Below, in pieces: positions 27,101 to 32,610 of a DNA stretch of 64,000 bases; within the stretch, counting starts at the first letter, position 1; every line of letters starts with the position of its first letter. The position numbers and the translations under genes are program-made. Under the pieces are notes generated by a model that was given only the letters and a program-made list of their open reading frames with translations, searched no databases and was not told the DNA's origin. Source of the DNA: Cristatella mucedo (Eukaryota; Bryozoa; Phylactolaemata; Cristatellidae); the NCBI GenBank assembly GCA_009760855.2, contig WPIO01000005.1, positions 5,748,001 through 5,812,000 on the forward strand, written 5' to 3'.

Positions 27101-30100
27101 AACTAAAAACGCTTCCATTTATCATAGCATTTAGTGGATCCCTGTGATATGCCCTTTACATGCTTGTGTATGCTACCACTTTGCATGCTGCCACTAACCA
27201 TATTTGCATGCTGACCCAGTGCATGTCACCCCTAATCATGTTATGCCTATTGTCATTGAGCGTGCTACCACTGACCATTCGATAGTGCTTCCCTTCTAGC
27301 AAATGTAAAGTGCCTAGAAAGAGATTGAGTTCTCTGAACGCGCTATATCAAATGTATTACTATAATTATTATTTTTATTATCCATGTGCTTCGCCCTTTT
27401 TGTGCTTTTGCGTGCAGTCAGTGTACATGCTGCCACTAATCATATTAATACTGGCTGACTTAACAGCCTCTTTTGTGTAGCGGCAGAAGAGCCTTAAAGG
27501 CTTTCACAGCCGCTTGCAGTGGCAATAAAGGATCTTGTGGTCTGATTATATGCAAGCCGGTACCGCTCCTTTCCTAAACAGCTGCTAGGAGCATCACCGG
27601 CTGTGCAAAGCTGTGGTCCACCTGTGATGTGGCTTGGACAGGCCGGTAACCCTGAGCAGATGGTGGATTCACCATCGGGGTCGGCCAGGGCACAGCCGTG
27701 TGCGAGGAGAGGGCACTAGAGTGGGAGAGAGGGGAGTGAAGTCGTGCTCCCTCTGCTCTGTGAGTAGTAGAATAAACTTTTGGTTTTGGTTCTGTGCGAG
27801 CGTTCTGCGTGCAGGGCGAATCAAAGCACAGATCTCCCACCTCAGGATTAGAACCCACGACCTATAAACTGAGGTCTTGAAGAGCACCCGCCTTACCTAG
27901 TGTACCATCGCTGCTCACGCTGACCCTGTGCGTGTCACCTCTCACTACGGCTGTTATGCTTGTTGTAATTGAGCATGCCACCACTAAACATTCAATCGTG
28001 CTTCCTATTCAGCAAATGTAAAGTGCCTAAAAAAAGATTGGGTTCTCTGCGGGCGCTATAAAAAAATTACTATTGATCGGCAGTCCGATTTTTCTTAAAT
28101 CACAGGTTAACCGAGAGCATAGTGATTCCTTCCAAATTTCCCGACTTACTTTAAGCAGCACAACGGTTAGGTGCTAAAAGTCTAATTTACGTACCACAGT
28201 AGCTGTTGATTGGCAATAAGAATACATTAGTATAGCGCCTGCAGAGAACCTAATCTTTTTCTAGTGACTTTACATTTGCAGTGCTCAGAGTACTCTCGAT
28301 GTGTTTTGTTTTTTTTAAATCGGTCGTCGACATGAAGCCGTGGTCATGAGAAAAAATGAAAACTACTAGCTGATTTAACAGCCTCTTTTTTCTAGAGGCA
28401 GAAGAGCCTTAAAGGCTTTCACCACCGCTTGCAGCGGTAACAATAGCTCGCCCACTGCAGGATTAAAACCGTGACCTCGGGGCCGAGGTCATGAATAGCA
28501 GCCGCTAAAAGGGGCTTAGAGCTTAATTAATTAGAAGACATTGCTTAGCTGGCCTCGGTAATTCGTCAGGCTAACGCAAGCAGGAGGGATTAATCTTAAG
28601 ATCCCAAAGCAACTTCATGCCGGTTTACCATGTCATTTAGCTGCATGTAATAAGTAAATATTTTGAAAATTCCAAGCAGCAAGGCAGTATAAAGACTATG
28701 TCCTTGTCCCAATAGAGCAAATCAAAACTTGAGCTCTTAGAGGCCACCATCCAGAATGCCTCTTTATCATCTAATTACGTTTCTCCTCAGGACACAAATT
28801 CTAAAGCTGAGCGTAAATGCCTCTTTATTTTCCATATATGCAAATATAGCAGCCACTCAAAAAACGGTAACTCTTCAGGCTTGTTTTACTTCACCTGAAA
28901 CCAATCATGAGTAGCCAAAAGTCAAGTAAGAATAAGCGTATTAAACAGAGTCATTAATACAGTGGCAGAAGAGCCTTGGTGAATATCACTCCCACTTCGA
29001 GAGGCCAATAAAGAATTGCTTGCTACGGGATTCAAACCTGTAACCTGGATTGTGAAGTGAGAGTTCCATAACTTCCCTCCGAAGAAACATCTTGAAACTA
29101 AGTGCGGCATTTCTGACCGCTTACAAAAACTAGTACAGGTTAACTTTATTTCTTGTGAACCTTAAGTTTCCCGCTGATTGTACGCCGTTAAGCGAAGGTT
29201 TTAGATCAGCTGAAAAGGAAATTTTTCTCCCCGAAAACCATTCGAAACGCCTTGAACTGGGCACCGATAATGCTCCGTCCGCCTTGCGAGACTCAACTGA
29301 CCTGCGTACAAAATATTACCTTCTTAATGCCGGGAAAAGTATTTCTCACCACTTGTATACTGTTTTGGAAACAGTCTCATAACGTTAGCGCTCAAGACGC
29401 ACAGCCCCAGCAGCCTTTGTTTAGTCCAATAAAAGCTGTTGAGCCCCATTAGAGAAGAAACTTGAAGTTTGTATTGAAGCACTGAATTGTCCAACTGACT
29501 ATGCTTCTCACTTTAGTTGCATGAGATTGCGTTTTGAAGGTTGCGTGTTTATGAGTTGAAGGGCTTTTCGTTATCATACTTGGACAATAAGCTGTTTAAA
29601 ATTAAAGTGAGGTATAAGAGCTCTACCGTACCAAGTACTGTGTCTTCCTTGCTCTATGAAGCTGCAGATCATACGTACATCGTCTGCACCCAATACCAGT
29701 CACTGAAGAAGACGGAGATGCATATACACATACTTTCATATACCTGTAGATATTCATGTCTATATACAATGTAAATATATTTACTTATCTGTACAAGTCA
29801 TATACTTCAAGTGTATATCTATCTACGTGCTGATATAACCACAAATACCTGACCGAATGCAGGTAAAAAATGGCCACAAGACGTAATAAAAAATAGATTT
29901 AATTTCTAGCAATTTTAGCTAATTGTCTTTATATTCTGAATTTATTTCGGTAGCTTCTTTACACAATAAAATTCAAGAAATGCTGTCACCCAGTACCGAA
30001 AGCGAAATAACATTATATTGACATTGAATGAATACAGTTACAATAGCTACTACAAAAATACTGTTACAATATACTAATGCCATTACTAATCTCCAAATTG

Positions 30101-30238
30101 CTGCGGCATGTGACGCCTCTTTTTTATAATCCTGGTCCAGCTCAATCAAGCTCTAATCTATAATTCTTTCCTACCTCCACGGGTTGAATGCACTCGCGTC
30201 ATCAGCAGCACCGCAGCGATTTCCAGAGCTCCCCACAT
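89..30238 (-). CDS. Secreted/membrane protein with one LRP5/6-type YWTD propeller and at least seven calcium-binding EGF domains (12 exons, 3' end off window)
   Basis: Gene-level entry. Exons in transcript order: 30238-30175, 23739-23539, 23015-22817, 21551-21289, 19750-19610, 11830-11720, 9515-9402, 9296-9183, 8621-8511, 3636-3526, 2032-1922, 199-89. Every intron I placed has GT/AG ends and every join keeps one frame, giving about 550 residues. Residues 1-21 look like a signal peptide, about 22-289 form one six-bladed YWTD propeller, and about 290-550 form seven EGF domains. The propeller resembles LRP5/6 ([37 protein letters not shown]). The order signal peptide, single propeller, EGF array is not that of LRP4/5/6, which have several propellers separated by single EGFs. 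The protein should enter the secretory pathway, probably as a receptor or matrix protein; no ligand can be inferred. Any membrane segment must lie to the left of the window. The exon structure is my inference and has no transcript support here. Confidence 0.75.
200..1921 (-). other. Intron between EGF exons at 1922 and 199
   Basis: 1.7 kb with no coding sequence I recognise. It holds a worn plus-strand SINE A tail at about 815-907. Open frames at 1538-1871 show no family features. Confidence 0.7.
815..907 (+). mobile_element. SINE A, worn 3' part
   Basis: It reads GTGATCCTTTATTG, then AAAGCTCTTTTGCC, then AGGAGGCTGTTGAATCAGC, in the same order as the clean copy at 45276-45448. The tRNA-like head is missing. 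Confidence 0.6.
1922..2032 (-). CDS. Exon 11: EGF domain 6 (module copy 2, position b)
   Basis: 111 nt, acceptor ACTCAG, donor GTAGGA, phase 1 at both ends. It begins [15 protein letters not shown] and continues [17 protein letters not shown]. It pairs with exon 8 (PGSF, GYTG.DCS). A longer open frame running down to 1773 is intron read-through. Confidence 0.85.
2033..3525 (-). other. Intron between EGF exons at 3526 and 2032
   Basis: 1.5 kb of AT-rich sequence with a short (ATT) run near 2273-2291 and a worn SINE B at 2674-2815. Nothing else is recognised. Confidence 0.7.
2674..2815 (+). mobile_element. SINE B, diverged copy
   Basis: The tRNA-like head TTGGCCCAGTGGTTAAGAT and the B-box region GGGCTCGAGCCC are followed by a GTGAAGTGCCCCAATAGA tail. 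Order and spacing match the better copies at 31024 and 51418. Confidence 0.6.
3526..3636 (-). CDS. Exon 10: EGF domain 5 (module copy 2, position a)
   Basis: 111 nt, acceptor ACACAG, donor GTTAGT, phase 1 at both ends. It begins [15 protein letters not shown] and continues [16 protein letters not shown]. It pairs with exon 7: both start DINECSS and share NGFQC. Confidence 0.85.
5363..5944 (+). CDS. Unrecognised 193-residue open frame in a GC-rich intronic island
   Basis: The longest open frame of the left third of the window, on the strand opposite the EGF gene and inside its intron. The translation is basic and rich in Arg, Ala and Ser, with no signal peptide or membrane segment and no domain I recognise. 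A short stretch, [12 protein letters not shown], vaguely resembles the eIF4E-binding region of 4E-T proteins, but the YxxxxL-hydrophobic motif is not intact (Gly at the last position). A second open frame starts at 5343 in another frame. High GC can by itself keep frames open. The best guesses are a retroelement remnant or chance. Confidence 0.2.
   Translation: MAELARQATDKMARLSFQIHLLWSLSFGPVCSTKCKADFSKRNHEANASQERSRKTLVYTRDLLGIGELKERVRIGFASRFPQAYCPRALEADLSCAKGAPIKEDPLAPTESLVTSPKRMPLLRKNSEYANRRHAARKNSMSGLLTKQWTYITTAETDAARQRCAARQMSFEACLKSDSRDNLESLKLVAELT
8325..8412 (+). mobile_element. SINE A, 3' part
   Basis: It reads CCACTACAAGCGGTAGTGAT, then AAGGCTCTTCTGTC, then ATGAGGCTGTCAAATTAGCTA, matching the 3' half of the clean SINE A copy at 45276-45448. 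Confidence 0.7.
8511..8621 (-). CDS. Exon 9: EGF domain 4 (module copy 1, position c)
   Basis: 111 nt, acceptor GTTGCAG, donor GTGAGT, phase 1 at both ends. It begins [15 protein letters not shown] and continues [18 protein letters not shown]. By hand it matches the exon at 89-199 at 30 of 36 residues, the clearest sign of a duplicated block. Confidence 0.9.
8622..9182 (-). other. Intron between EGF exons at 9183 and 8621
   Basis: About 560 bp. Open frames here are read-through from the flanking exons. No repeat is recognised. Confidence 0.7.
9183..9296 (-). CDS. Exon 8: EGF domain 3, calcium-binding type (module copy 1, position b)
   Basis: 114 nt, phase 1 at both ends, donor GTAACT. It begins [16 protein letters not shown] and continues [17 protein letters not shown]. 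The intron to exon 7 is only 105 bp (9297-9401). Its closest relative in the window is the exon at 1922-2032. Confidence 0.85.
9402..9515 (-). CDS. Exon 7: EGF domain 2, calcium-binding type (module copy 1, position a)
   Basis: 114 nt, acceptor TGCAG, donor GTAAAA, phase 1 at both ends. With the G from the previous exon it begins [16 protein letters not shown] and continues [16 protein letters not shown]. The Asp-Ile-Asn-Glu-Cys start and the Asp...Phe in the third-to-fourth cysteine stretch fit calcium binding and the Asp/Asn beta-hydroxylation consensus. Confidence 0.85.
9838..9950 (-). mobile_element. SINE B copy
   Basis: In minus orientation: a LINE-like tail (TAGCGCCATAAGAGAACC), then GGCGCTTCACATATGCCACG and the B-box region GGGCTCGAGCCC. 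The head is truncated after the ACCTCGACTAGACCTTATCC stretch. Confidence 0.75.
10495..10680 (-). mobile_element. LINE A-related fragment, diverged
   Basis: The stretch from GGTGGGTTTTTAATTTCC through GAGAATTCCAG to GTACAATCTCCAAAGGAT follows, in order, the reverse strand of the LINE A C-terminal coding region (compare 54852-54975). The open frame 10497-10844 is on the opposite strand and is not a gene. Confidence 0.5.
11122..11163. repeat. 42-bp perfect palindrome
   Basis: Twenty-one bases starting GCAGATAGTATGCACCAATA are followed directly by their exact reverse complement, with no spacer and no mismatch. It lies within an EGF-gene intron. It could extrude as a cruciform or be a footprint of a terminal-inverted-repeat element that lost its middle. 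Confidence 0.95.
11720..11830 (-). CDS. Exon 6: first EGF domain
   Basis: 111 nt, phase 1 at both ends, donor GTAAGC. It encodes [13 protein letters not shown], then [17 protein letters not shown]: six cysteines in EGF spacing. It starts VFNAC rather than DINEC, so it lacks the usual calcium-binding start. It differs most from the other EGF exons and sits outside the duplicated three-exon module. Confidence 0.8.
14650..14718 (+). mobile_element. tRNA-like SINE head fragment
   Basis: It reads GGTTCTTAGCCCATGGGCAC, then CTCGCTCTTTACAACC and a B-box-like GGGGGTTCAAGTC. It is followed at once by LINE B coding sequence. A similar tRNA-like stretch with GGCTCTTAGCCTAGCGGT lies at 14460-14500. Confidence 0.5.
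14720..15415 (+). mobile_element. LINE B (CR1/L2-like) 3' part with (CATTA)n tail
   Basis: The two open parts encode the C-terminal region of a CR1/L2-type reverse transcriptase: [47 protein letters not shown], then after a stop [20 protein letters not shown]. The catalytic part is missing. The 3' end is GAGATACATTACATTACATT, a short-repeat tail different from that of LINE A. It is 5'-truncated and inactive. Confidence 0.85.
15418..15525 (+). mobile_element. SINE A-related 3' fragment
   Basis: It reads ACTTTATTGCC, then CCAAGGCTCTTCTGCCGC, TATATAGATGAGGTTCT and ATCAGCTAACC, the SINE A order with changes. It lies directly after the LINE B tail. Confidence 0.55.
17360..17490 (-). mobile_element. 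LINE B tail fragment
   Basis: Minus-strand copy of the LINE B 3' end: TAATGTAATGCAACGTAATG (tail), then TAACTCCGCAAAGCCACAAA and GTGGGTGTTACGCAAGAGAG, matching 15290-15412 in reverse. Confidence 0.75.
17495..17570 (-). mobile_element. LINE A 3' tail
   Basis: The LINE A end hairpin in minus orientation (TAGCGCCCTCAGAGAAC ... GGGCGCTTTAAATGC), preceded by the AATAATAAC tail. Confidence 0.7.
17640..17745 (-). mobile_element. LINE A 3' tail
   Basis: An (ATA)n tail at 17657-17680, then TAGCACCCTCAGGGAACTTA and ATCTCTTTCTAGG: the terminal hairpin of LINE A in minus orientation, partly decayed. Confidence 0.75.
17827..18200 (-). mobile_element. Reverse-transcriptase fragment of a third LINE (motif A region)
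   Basis: It encodes [20 protein letters not shown], then [20 protein letters not shown]: motif A of a non-LTR reverse transcriptase (Asp in [12 protein letters not shown]). Motif B is broken ([13 protein letters not shown] in place of [11 protein letters not shown]). Sequence and spacing differ from LINE A, so this is probably another CR1/L2-like family. Truncated and inactive. Confidence 0.75.
18348..18381. repeat. 34-bp perfect hairpin
   Basis: Stem GGCAGCTCGGAAAGAC, two-base loop CA, then the exact reverse complement of the stem (16 bp each). It lies in the large propeller-EGF intron. The sequence and a neighbouring CTCGGGCAGGCTC stretch are GC-richer than the surroundings. Confidence 0.95.
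18690..19060 (+). mobile_element. LINE A fragment, diverged
   Basis: It encodes [20 protein letters not shown] and [13 protein letters not shown], matching [20 protein letters not shown] of the better copies, then decays with a trace of the [12 protein letters not shown] stretch near 19040-19075. Confidence 0.7.
19610..19750 (-). CDS. Exon 5: last propeller blade (YWSD) and link to EGF domains
   Basis: Too small for simple ORF detection; found from the expected continuation of the propeller. Acceptor GCTGTAG, donor GTAAGC, phase 1 at both ends, 141 nt. It encodes [20 protein letters not shown] and ends with [17 protein letters not shown]5/6 have LPDLMGLKA at the same place. The frame then joins directly to the first EGF exon at 11830, with the propeller followed immediately by NACASNPC as in LRP family proteins. 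Confidence 0.8.
20640..20950 (+). repeat. Unclassified roughly 310-bp repeat, copy 1
   Basis: It shares a long series of ordered matches with 34670-34980: AGCAAAGTTGGAGT, CCCATAGAAAACCTG-like ATAGAAAACCTG, TTTCGCAGCAATGAATA, CAAAGCGAGCAGAATA, GTGCCACACT-like TTGCCACACTGTC. Both copies are on the plus strand. The family is unknown; a non-autonomous DNA transposon is my guess. Confidence 0.65.
21045..21175 (+). mobile_element. SINE A fragment
   Basis: It reads TTGAGTTCAAATTCGTGGTG, GTAGCCGTCAAGGCTCTTCT, GTCACTAGACAAAAGAGG and TTATTAAATCAGGTAGTA, the SINE A order, with the middle deleted. Confidence 0.7.
21289..21551 (-). CDS. Exon 4: YWTD propeller, third and fourth LY repeats
   Basis: Acceptor ATCCAG, donor GTGAGT; enters in phase 2, leaves in phase 1. 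It encodes [20 protein letters not shown], then [20 protein letters not shown], then HIFGFDILG at the end. YWAD in blade 4 and the HIFGF segment before blade 5 match the usual LRP5/6 propeller order. Confidence 0.9.
21552..22816 (-). other. Intron between propeller exons 3 and 4
   Basis: 1.3 kb of AT-rich sequence with a LINE A 3' end at 21615-21780. Nothing else is recognised. Confidence 0.7.
21615..21780 (+). mobile_element. LINE A 3' end
   Basis: The 3' untranslated region GCATGTCACCCCTAACCAAG, GTCATTGAGCATGGTACC, then AAGTGCCTAGAAAGAGATTG and an ATTATTATTATT tail. 5'-truncated to about 165 bp. Confidence 0.85.
22817..23015 (-). CDS. Exon 3: YWTD propeller, second LY repeat
   Basis: The acceptor is a pyrimidine-rich tract ending CTGCTGCAG and the donor is GTGATG. 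The exon enters in phase 1 and leaves in phase 2. It encodes [19 protein letters not shown], then [20 protein letters not shown], then [12 protein letters not shown]. The motif is FWTD instead of YWTD. The final AG joins the G that opens exon 4 to make an Arg codon, giving RHMYWTDWG. Confidence 0.85.
23016..23538 (-). other. Intron between propeller exons 2 and 3
   Basis: About 520 bp of AT-rich sequence; nothing recognised. Confidence 0.7.
23539..23739 (-). CDS. Exon 2: YWTD propeller, first blades
   Basis: The acceptor is GCGTAG before 23739 and the donor GTAAGT follows 23539; phase 1 at both ends. It encodes the propeller opening ([17 protein letters not shown]), then [17 protein letters not shown], the first YWTD motif. 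The phrase [10 protein letters not shown] is typical of LRP5/6 propellers. It ends in INGTG, which continues into exon 3. Confidence 0.85.
24045..24140 (-). mobile_element. LINE A 3' tail
   Basis: An ATAATAATAACAATAATAA tail, then TAGCGCCCTCAAAGAACTCA and AAGCACTTTATATTTGCTG: the LINE A terminus in minus orientation. Confidence 0.8.
24332..24508. repeat. 177-bp direct duplication, copy 1
   Basis: It begins GAGACACGCCCTAAGTGATT and ends CACAAGAGAGCTCA. The second copy at 24661-24837 differs at three positions by my reading, all transitions. The copies are offset by 329 bp. Confidence 0.95.
24661..24837. repeat. 177-bp direct duplication, copy 2
   Basis: Partner of 24332-24508. It is preceded by a small internal repeat (CACTAAGTTTTCTTC at about 24601 and 24640), which may mark the duplication junction. 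Confidence 0.95.
25600..27382 (+). mobile_element. LINE A (CR1/L2-like), longest copy with most of the reverse-transcriptase domain
   Basis: The open frame at 25620-26969 encodes a non-LTR reverse transcriptase. It starts near DPIPTVL, followed by [13 protein letters not shown], then motif A ([13 protein letters not shown]), motif B ([12 protein letters not shown]) and motif C ([10 protein letters not shown]) with both catalytic aspartates. The C-terminal region follows ([31 protein letters not shown]). Near 26935 the frame shifts, and the conserved end ([14 protein letters not shown], then FSGSL) continues in another frame. The 3' region has GCATGTCACCCCTAATC, a terminal hairpin and an (ATT)-rich tail. 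No endonuclease or ORF1 is seen, so it is 5'-truncated and inactive. Confidence 0.92.
27451..27918 (-). mobile_element. SINE A, itself split by a solo LTR
   Basis: Minus orientation. The 3' half at 27451-27535 reads CTGACTTAACAGCCTCTTTT and GCAATAAAGGATC. The 5' half at 27831-27918 reads CAGGATTAGAACCCACGACC and GCCTTACCTAGTGTACCATC. Joining the two after removing 27536-27830 and one GATCT restores the family order. Confidence 0.85.
27536..27830 (+). mobile_element. Solo LTR-like insertion, 295 bp, TG...CA, 5-bp target duplication
   Basis: It starts TGTGGTCTG and ends AAAGCACA, flanked on both sides by GATCT (27531-27535 and 27831-27835). A polyadenylation-like AATAAA lies near 27770. It contains a GATGGTG/CACCATC inverted repeat near 27659-27676. 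This fits a solo LTR, or a very short non-autonomous LTR element. A related sequence lies in the opposite orientation at about 31750-32110. Confidence 0.8.
28205..28290 (-). mobile_element. LINE A 3' tail
   Basis: TAGCGCCTGCAGAGAACCTA, ATCTTTTTCTAGTG and ACTTTACATTTGCAG: a diverged LINE A terminus in minus orientation. Confidence 0.7.
28365..28510 (-). mobile_element. SINE A copy
   Basis: CTAGCTGATTTAACAGCCTC, then AGAAGAGCCTTAAAGGCTTT, then GACCTCGGGGCCGAGGTC (the head hairpin) in minus orientation. The head is truncated after GAATAGCAGCCGC. Confidence 0.85.
28955..29095 (-). mobile_element. SINE A-related copy, diverged
   Basis: GGCAGAAGAGCCTTGG, then CCAATAAAGAATTGCTTGC, then GGGATTCAAACCTGTAACCT (B box in minus orientation). 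The hairpin-bearing part differs from family A. Confidence 0.65.
30175..30238 (-). CDS. Exon 1: start codon and signal peptide
   Basis: The exon encodes [21 protein letters not shown] and then one base before a GTAGGA donor (phase 1). It has a short start, a hydrophobic core (about residues 4-13) and small or polar residues near a possible cleavage site. The next exon starts in phase 1 at 23739, so the join gives a Gly codon and leads straight into the propeller. This is the first ATG in a short open stretch, and the phase match is the main support. The 6.4-kb first intron and the single acidic residue in the hydrophobic core are reasons for caution. Confidence 0.6.
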
Positions 30239-30542
30239 GCTGCTTCGTGTGTCTCGGGTCTTTCTGCAGTGATTGATTCTCTACAACATACCACGCCACA
30301 GACTCAAATAAATGTTATGTACGTGTAAAAAGCAAGCCAGAAATTAGATCCTGACAAAAAATTAGGCCTGACCTTCCTACTTTGCTTAAATTTAACCGTA
30401 TTAAGCTAGAGAAATTAAGTGGCAGCAAGCCAGCTAGTTGATAGCCGAGAGCCAGTTTAGATTGAGTCAAGAATCTGGGGTTTTTGTTCAGCTTTACCTT
30501 GAACTGGTGTACTTACTGTTATCCAGCACGGCTTTTTCGCCG

Positions 30543-30592
30543 TTACTAAATAATACCCATTACTAAATAATTACCCATTACTAAATAATTAA
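30543..30592. repeat. Short tandem repeat, unit about 20 bp
   Basis: TTACTAAATAAT with an ACCCA spacer occurs three times in a row, with small length changes between units. Confidence 0.85.
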
Positions 30593-31023
30593 CATGGATG
30601 TAGCTTTTCAAATGATATCAAAGCACCGCTTTGATATTACTTGAAGCGTTTTCTTTCATTGTTTTCCTGCATAACATTCTACACTAGGTGCAGCTTCAAT
30701 GCTATCGATGCACTTTGGCTTTTATATACGCTCACCAAGGAAGGAGCCTAGCTACATATGAAGTTGATAGCCTGAAGTAAGTGTTTTTTGCAAAGTAGCT
30801 CTCATTAATTAATCCTTTTTTAATCGTTTGTGATACTATGAGTGTGTGGAATTTAGTGCAATTTTGAAAAAGGATTAGCATGCAATAAAGCCGGTTACCT
30901 TCATGCGACAAATCTTTTATTACGAACTGGTATCATCTCAGATAAAACAGTTATAAACTTTAGATGTAACAATAAACTCAAGATTTTTTACTAAACGGCC
31001 TCGTTTCTATAGCAGCTTAGACA

Positions 31024-31166
31024 TAGACATAATTCATTTGTATAGCGCCCCAAGAGAACTTAATCTATATTCAGGCGCTTCACACATGCCTCGGGGCTCG
31101 AGCCCACGACCTCAAACAGACCTTGGTTGGGGCGAGCACCTTAACCGCTGGGCCAATCCAGCTCAA
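31024..31166 (-). mobile_element. SINE B, well-preserved copy
   Basis: In minus orientation: ATTCATTTGTATAGCGCCCC (tail), GAGAACTTAATCTATATTC, GGCGCTTCACACATGCCTCG, GGGCTCGAGCCCACGACCTC (B box) and CACCTTAACCGCTGGGCCAA (A-box side). The tail copies the end of LINE A; the head is tRNA-like. Confidence 0.88.
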
Positions 31167-31749
31167 GACTAAACCGTAAGGGTAAGTATTAAAAAATACT
31201 GAGAAGATTAATCGAACAATCTAATACTTGTTTAGGGTACTCTTGAAACGATAGAAATGTTAAAAATAAGATCTTGACTTATGGAAATGTCAACGTTAAA
31301 AGGAAAAATTATTATGAAAACCATATCTAACTTGGAAGTACATCAAAACCAATGTTCAAATAAATAAAAAATTACCTTTCTCTGAATCAAATACAACTTT
31401 TGTTTCAACTTGACGCCTAGGTATATGTATACGTAAATACAAACATGTATACCTATCAGCACAGACAAAATGAGAAAACCTACAAGTGAATTTCTTTAAA
31501 TAAGGATATTCTACATAATTCCATCTGGATTTGTTTGGGCAAAACAATTATATGTCGCAATTGCTACGGGCCGCGATGCGCTTGGCTTCAGCATTTCTAC
31601 CAAGGATTCTGTAGTTCAGTAGTCTTACGAGCGAATCTGCTGCCACCACTAATCCCCGAAAGATAATGAACACTTTATACATATGATTAGGTCTGCTTTG
31701 ATGATATTAAAAACATGGTTTAGTTGTTTCCACTTCCACGCAGAATTAG

Positions 31750-32110
31750 GCTGCGCACGCGGCACTCATAACGGTGCTTGTCTCAACCAACGTGACGAAT
31801 ACCAGTTGTTGTTTGTTCGAACAGCTGAGAGCCAGCCGATGCCCAACACCGACAGTTTATTACCAACGCGCGAGGGGAGCCGAAGAGCGCACGGCTCCCC
31901 TCGGCCCCTACTCTCGCTCGACTTCCCACTCCTCCACTCTCCAGTCAACCATCTCCCCACCAGCGGGTTACCGGCCTGTGTCCATACCACGTCACAGGCG
32001 GACCACAGCTGTGCACCGGCCGACCCAGATGGTGAATCCACCATCTGGCCACCAGCGGGTTATCGGCCTGTGTCCACGCCACATCACAGGCTCATCAGAG
32101 GAGCCGGCAT
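31750..32110 (-). mobile_element. LTR-like repeat related to the 27536-27830 element
   Basis: In minus orientation it shares CCTGTGATGTGG, ACAGGCCG.TAACCC, GATGGTGGATTCACCATC and GGTCGGCC with the 295-bp solo LTR. It has a segment of about 90 bp repeated in tandem (CCTGTGATGTGGCGTGGACA and CCTGTGACGTGGTATGGACA) and an AATAAA further on. Ends are not resolved. Open frames at 31683-32261 fall in this GC-rich repeat. Confidence 0.65.
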
Positions 32111-32114
32111 ACAA

Positions 32115-32149
32115 TACATACATACATACATACATACGTACATACGAAC
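32115..32149. repeat. (CATA)n microsatellite
   Basis: About eight units with one CGTA variant, adjoining the LTR-like repeat. Confidence 0.95.
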
Positions 32150-32439
32150 TACACCAGTGAAGCCCTTCACTGGAATTCGTCTTCACTTAGACTCACGGCT
32201 ATCAACGGTTCAGAACCGATGCATGTATGTATCCCGGAAGACAGTAGTGGAACACGACTGACACGAAGAGAACCCATATCTCAAGATAAAAACTCTATAT
32301 CCATAGCATAGAGTAGTCTATTTGACAGCGACGGAGGGTAACAAGCGTTCAAACGCGGCCATGACGTACACCAACTCTCCTACGGTTCAGTAGCCAAGGG
32401 TAGAACTCAGCTCCACTGCCAAATTAAATTTTAATTAAA

Positions 32440-32610
32440 TACTAGCTGATTTAACAGCCTCTTTTGTTTAGCGACAGAAGAGCCTTTAAGGCTATCCCCA
32501 CCGCTTGCAGTGACGATAAAGGATCGCCCACCGCAGGATTAGAACCCACAACATCGGGACCTAGGTAGTGAAAAGCAACCGCCTTACCTAGTGCGCCATC
32601 ACGGCTCACC
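32440..32610 (-). mobile_element. SINE A, nearly full-length copy
   Basis: ACTAGCTGATTTAACAGCCT, GCGACAGAAGAGCCTTTAAG, CGATAAAGGATCGCCCACCG, GGATTAGAACCCACAACATC, then GCAACCGCCTTACCTAGTGC and CATCACGGCTCA. The head hairpin has mutated (ATCGGGACCTAGGTAGTG). Confidence 0.9.

Larger units (their letters stand above)
27383..28072 (+). mobile_element. LINE A 3' end split by a nested SINE
   Basis: The first piece, 27383-27450, carries TGCTGCCACTAATCATATT. The second piece, from 27919, continues GCTGACCCTGTGCGTGTCAC through the hairpin (AAGTGCCTAAAAAAAGATTG) to the end. Between them lies SINE A at 27451-27918. Confidence 0.85.
23740..30174 (-). other. 6.4-kb first intron of the propeller-EGF gene
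   Basis: It contains the largest LINE A copy (25.6-27.38 kb), a LINE-SINE-LTR nest (27.38-28.07 kb), SINE A copies (28.36 and 28.96 kb), LINE A tails and a 177-bp direct duplication (24.33/24.66 kb). The open frame at 29155-29382 is unrecognised. No additional exon was found. Confidence 0.55.

Noticed and set aside
29155-29452. Two overlapping plus-strand open frames of 75 and 66 residues
   Set aside because: No recognised family, no splice context, no repeat support; treated as chance.
31024-31166. tRNA gene on the minus strand
   Set aside because: It is the head of SINE B, with a LINE A tail attached.
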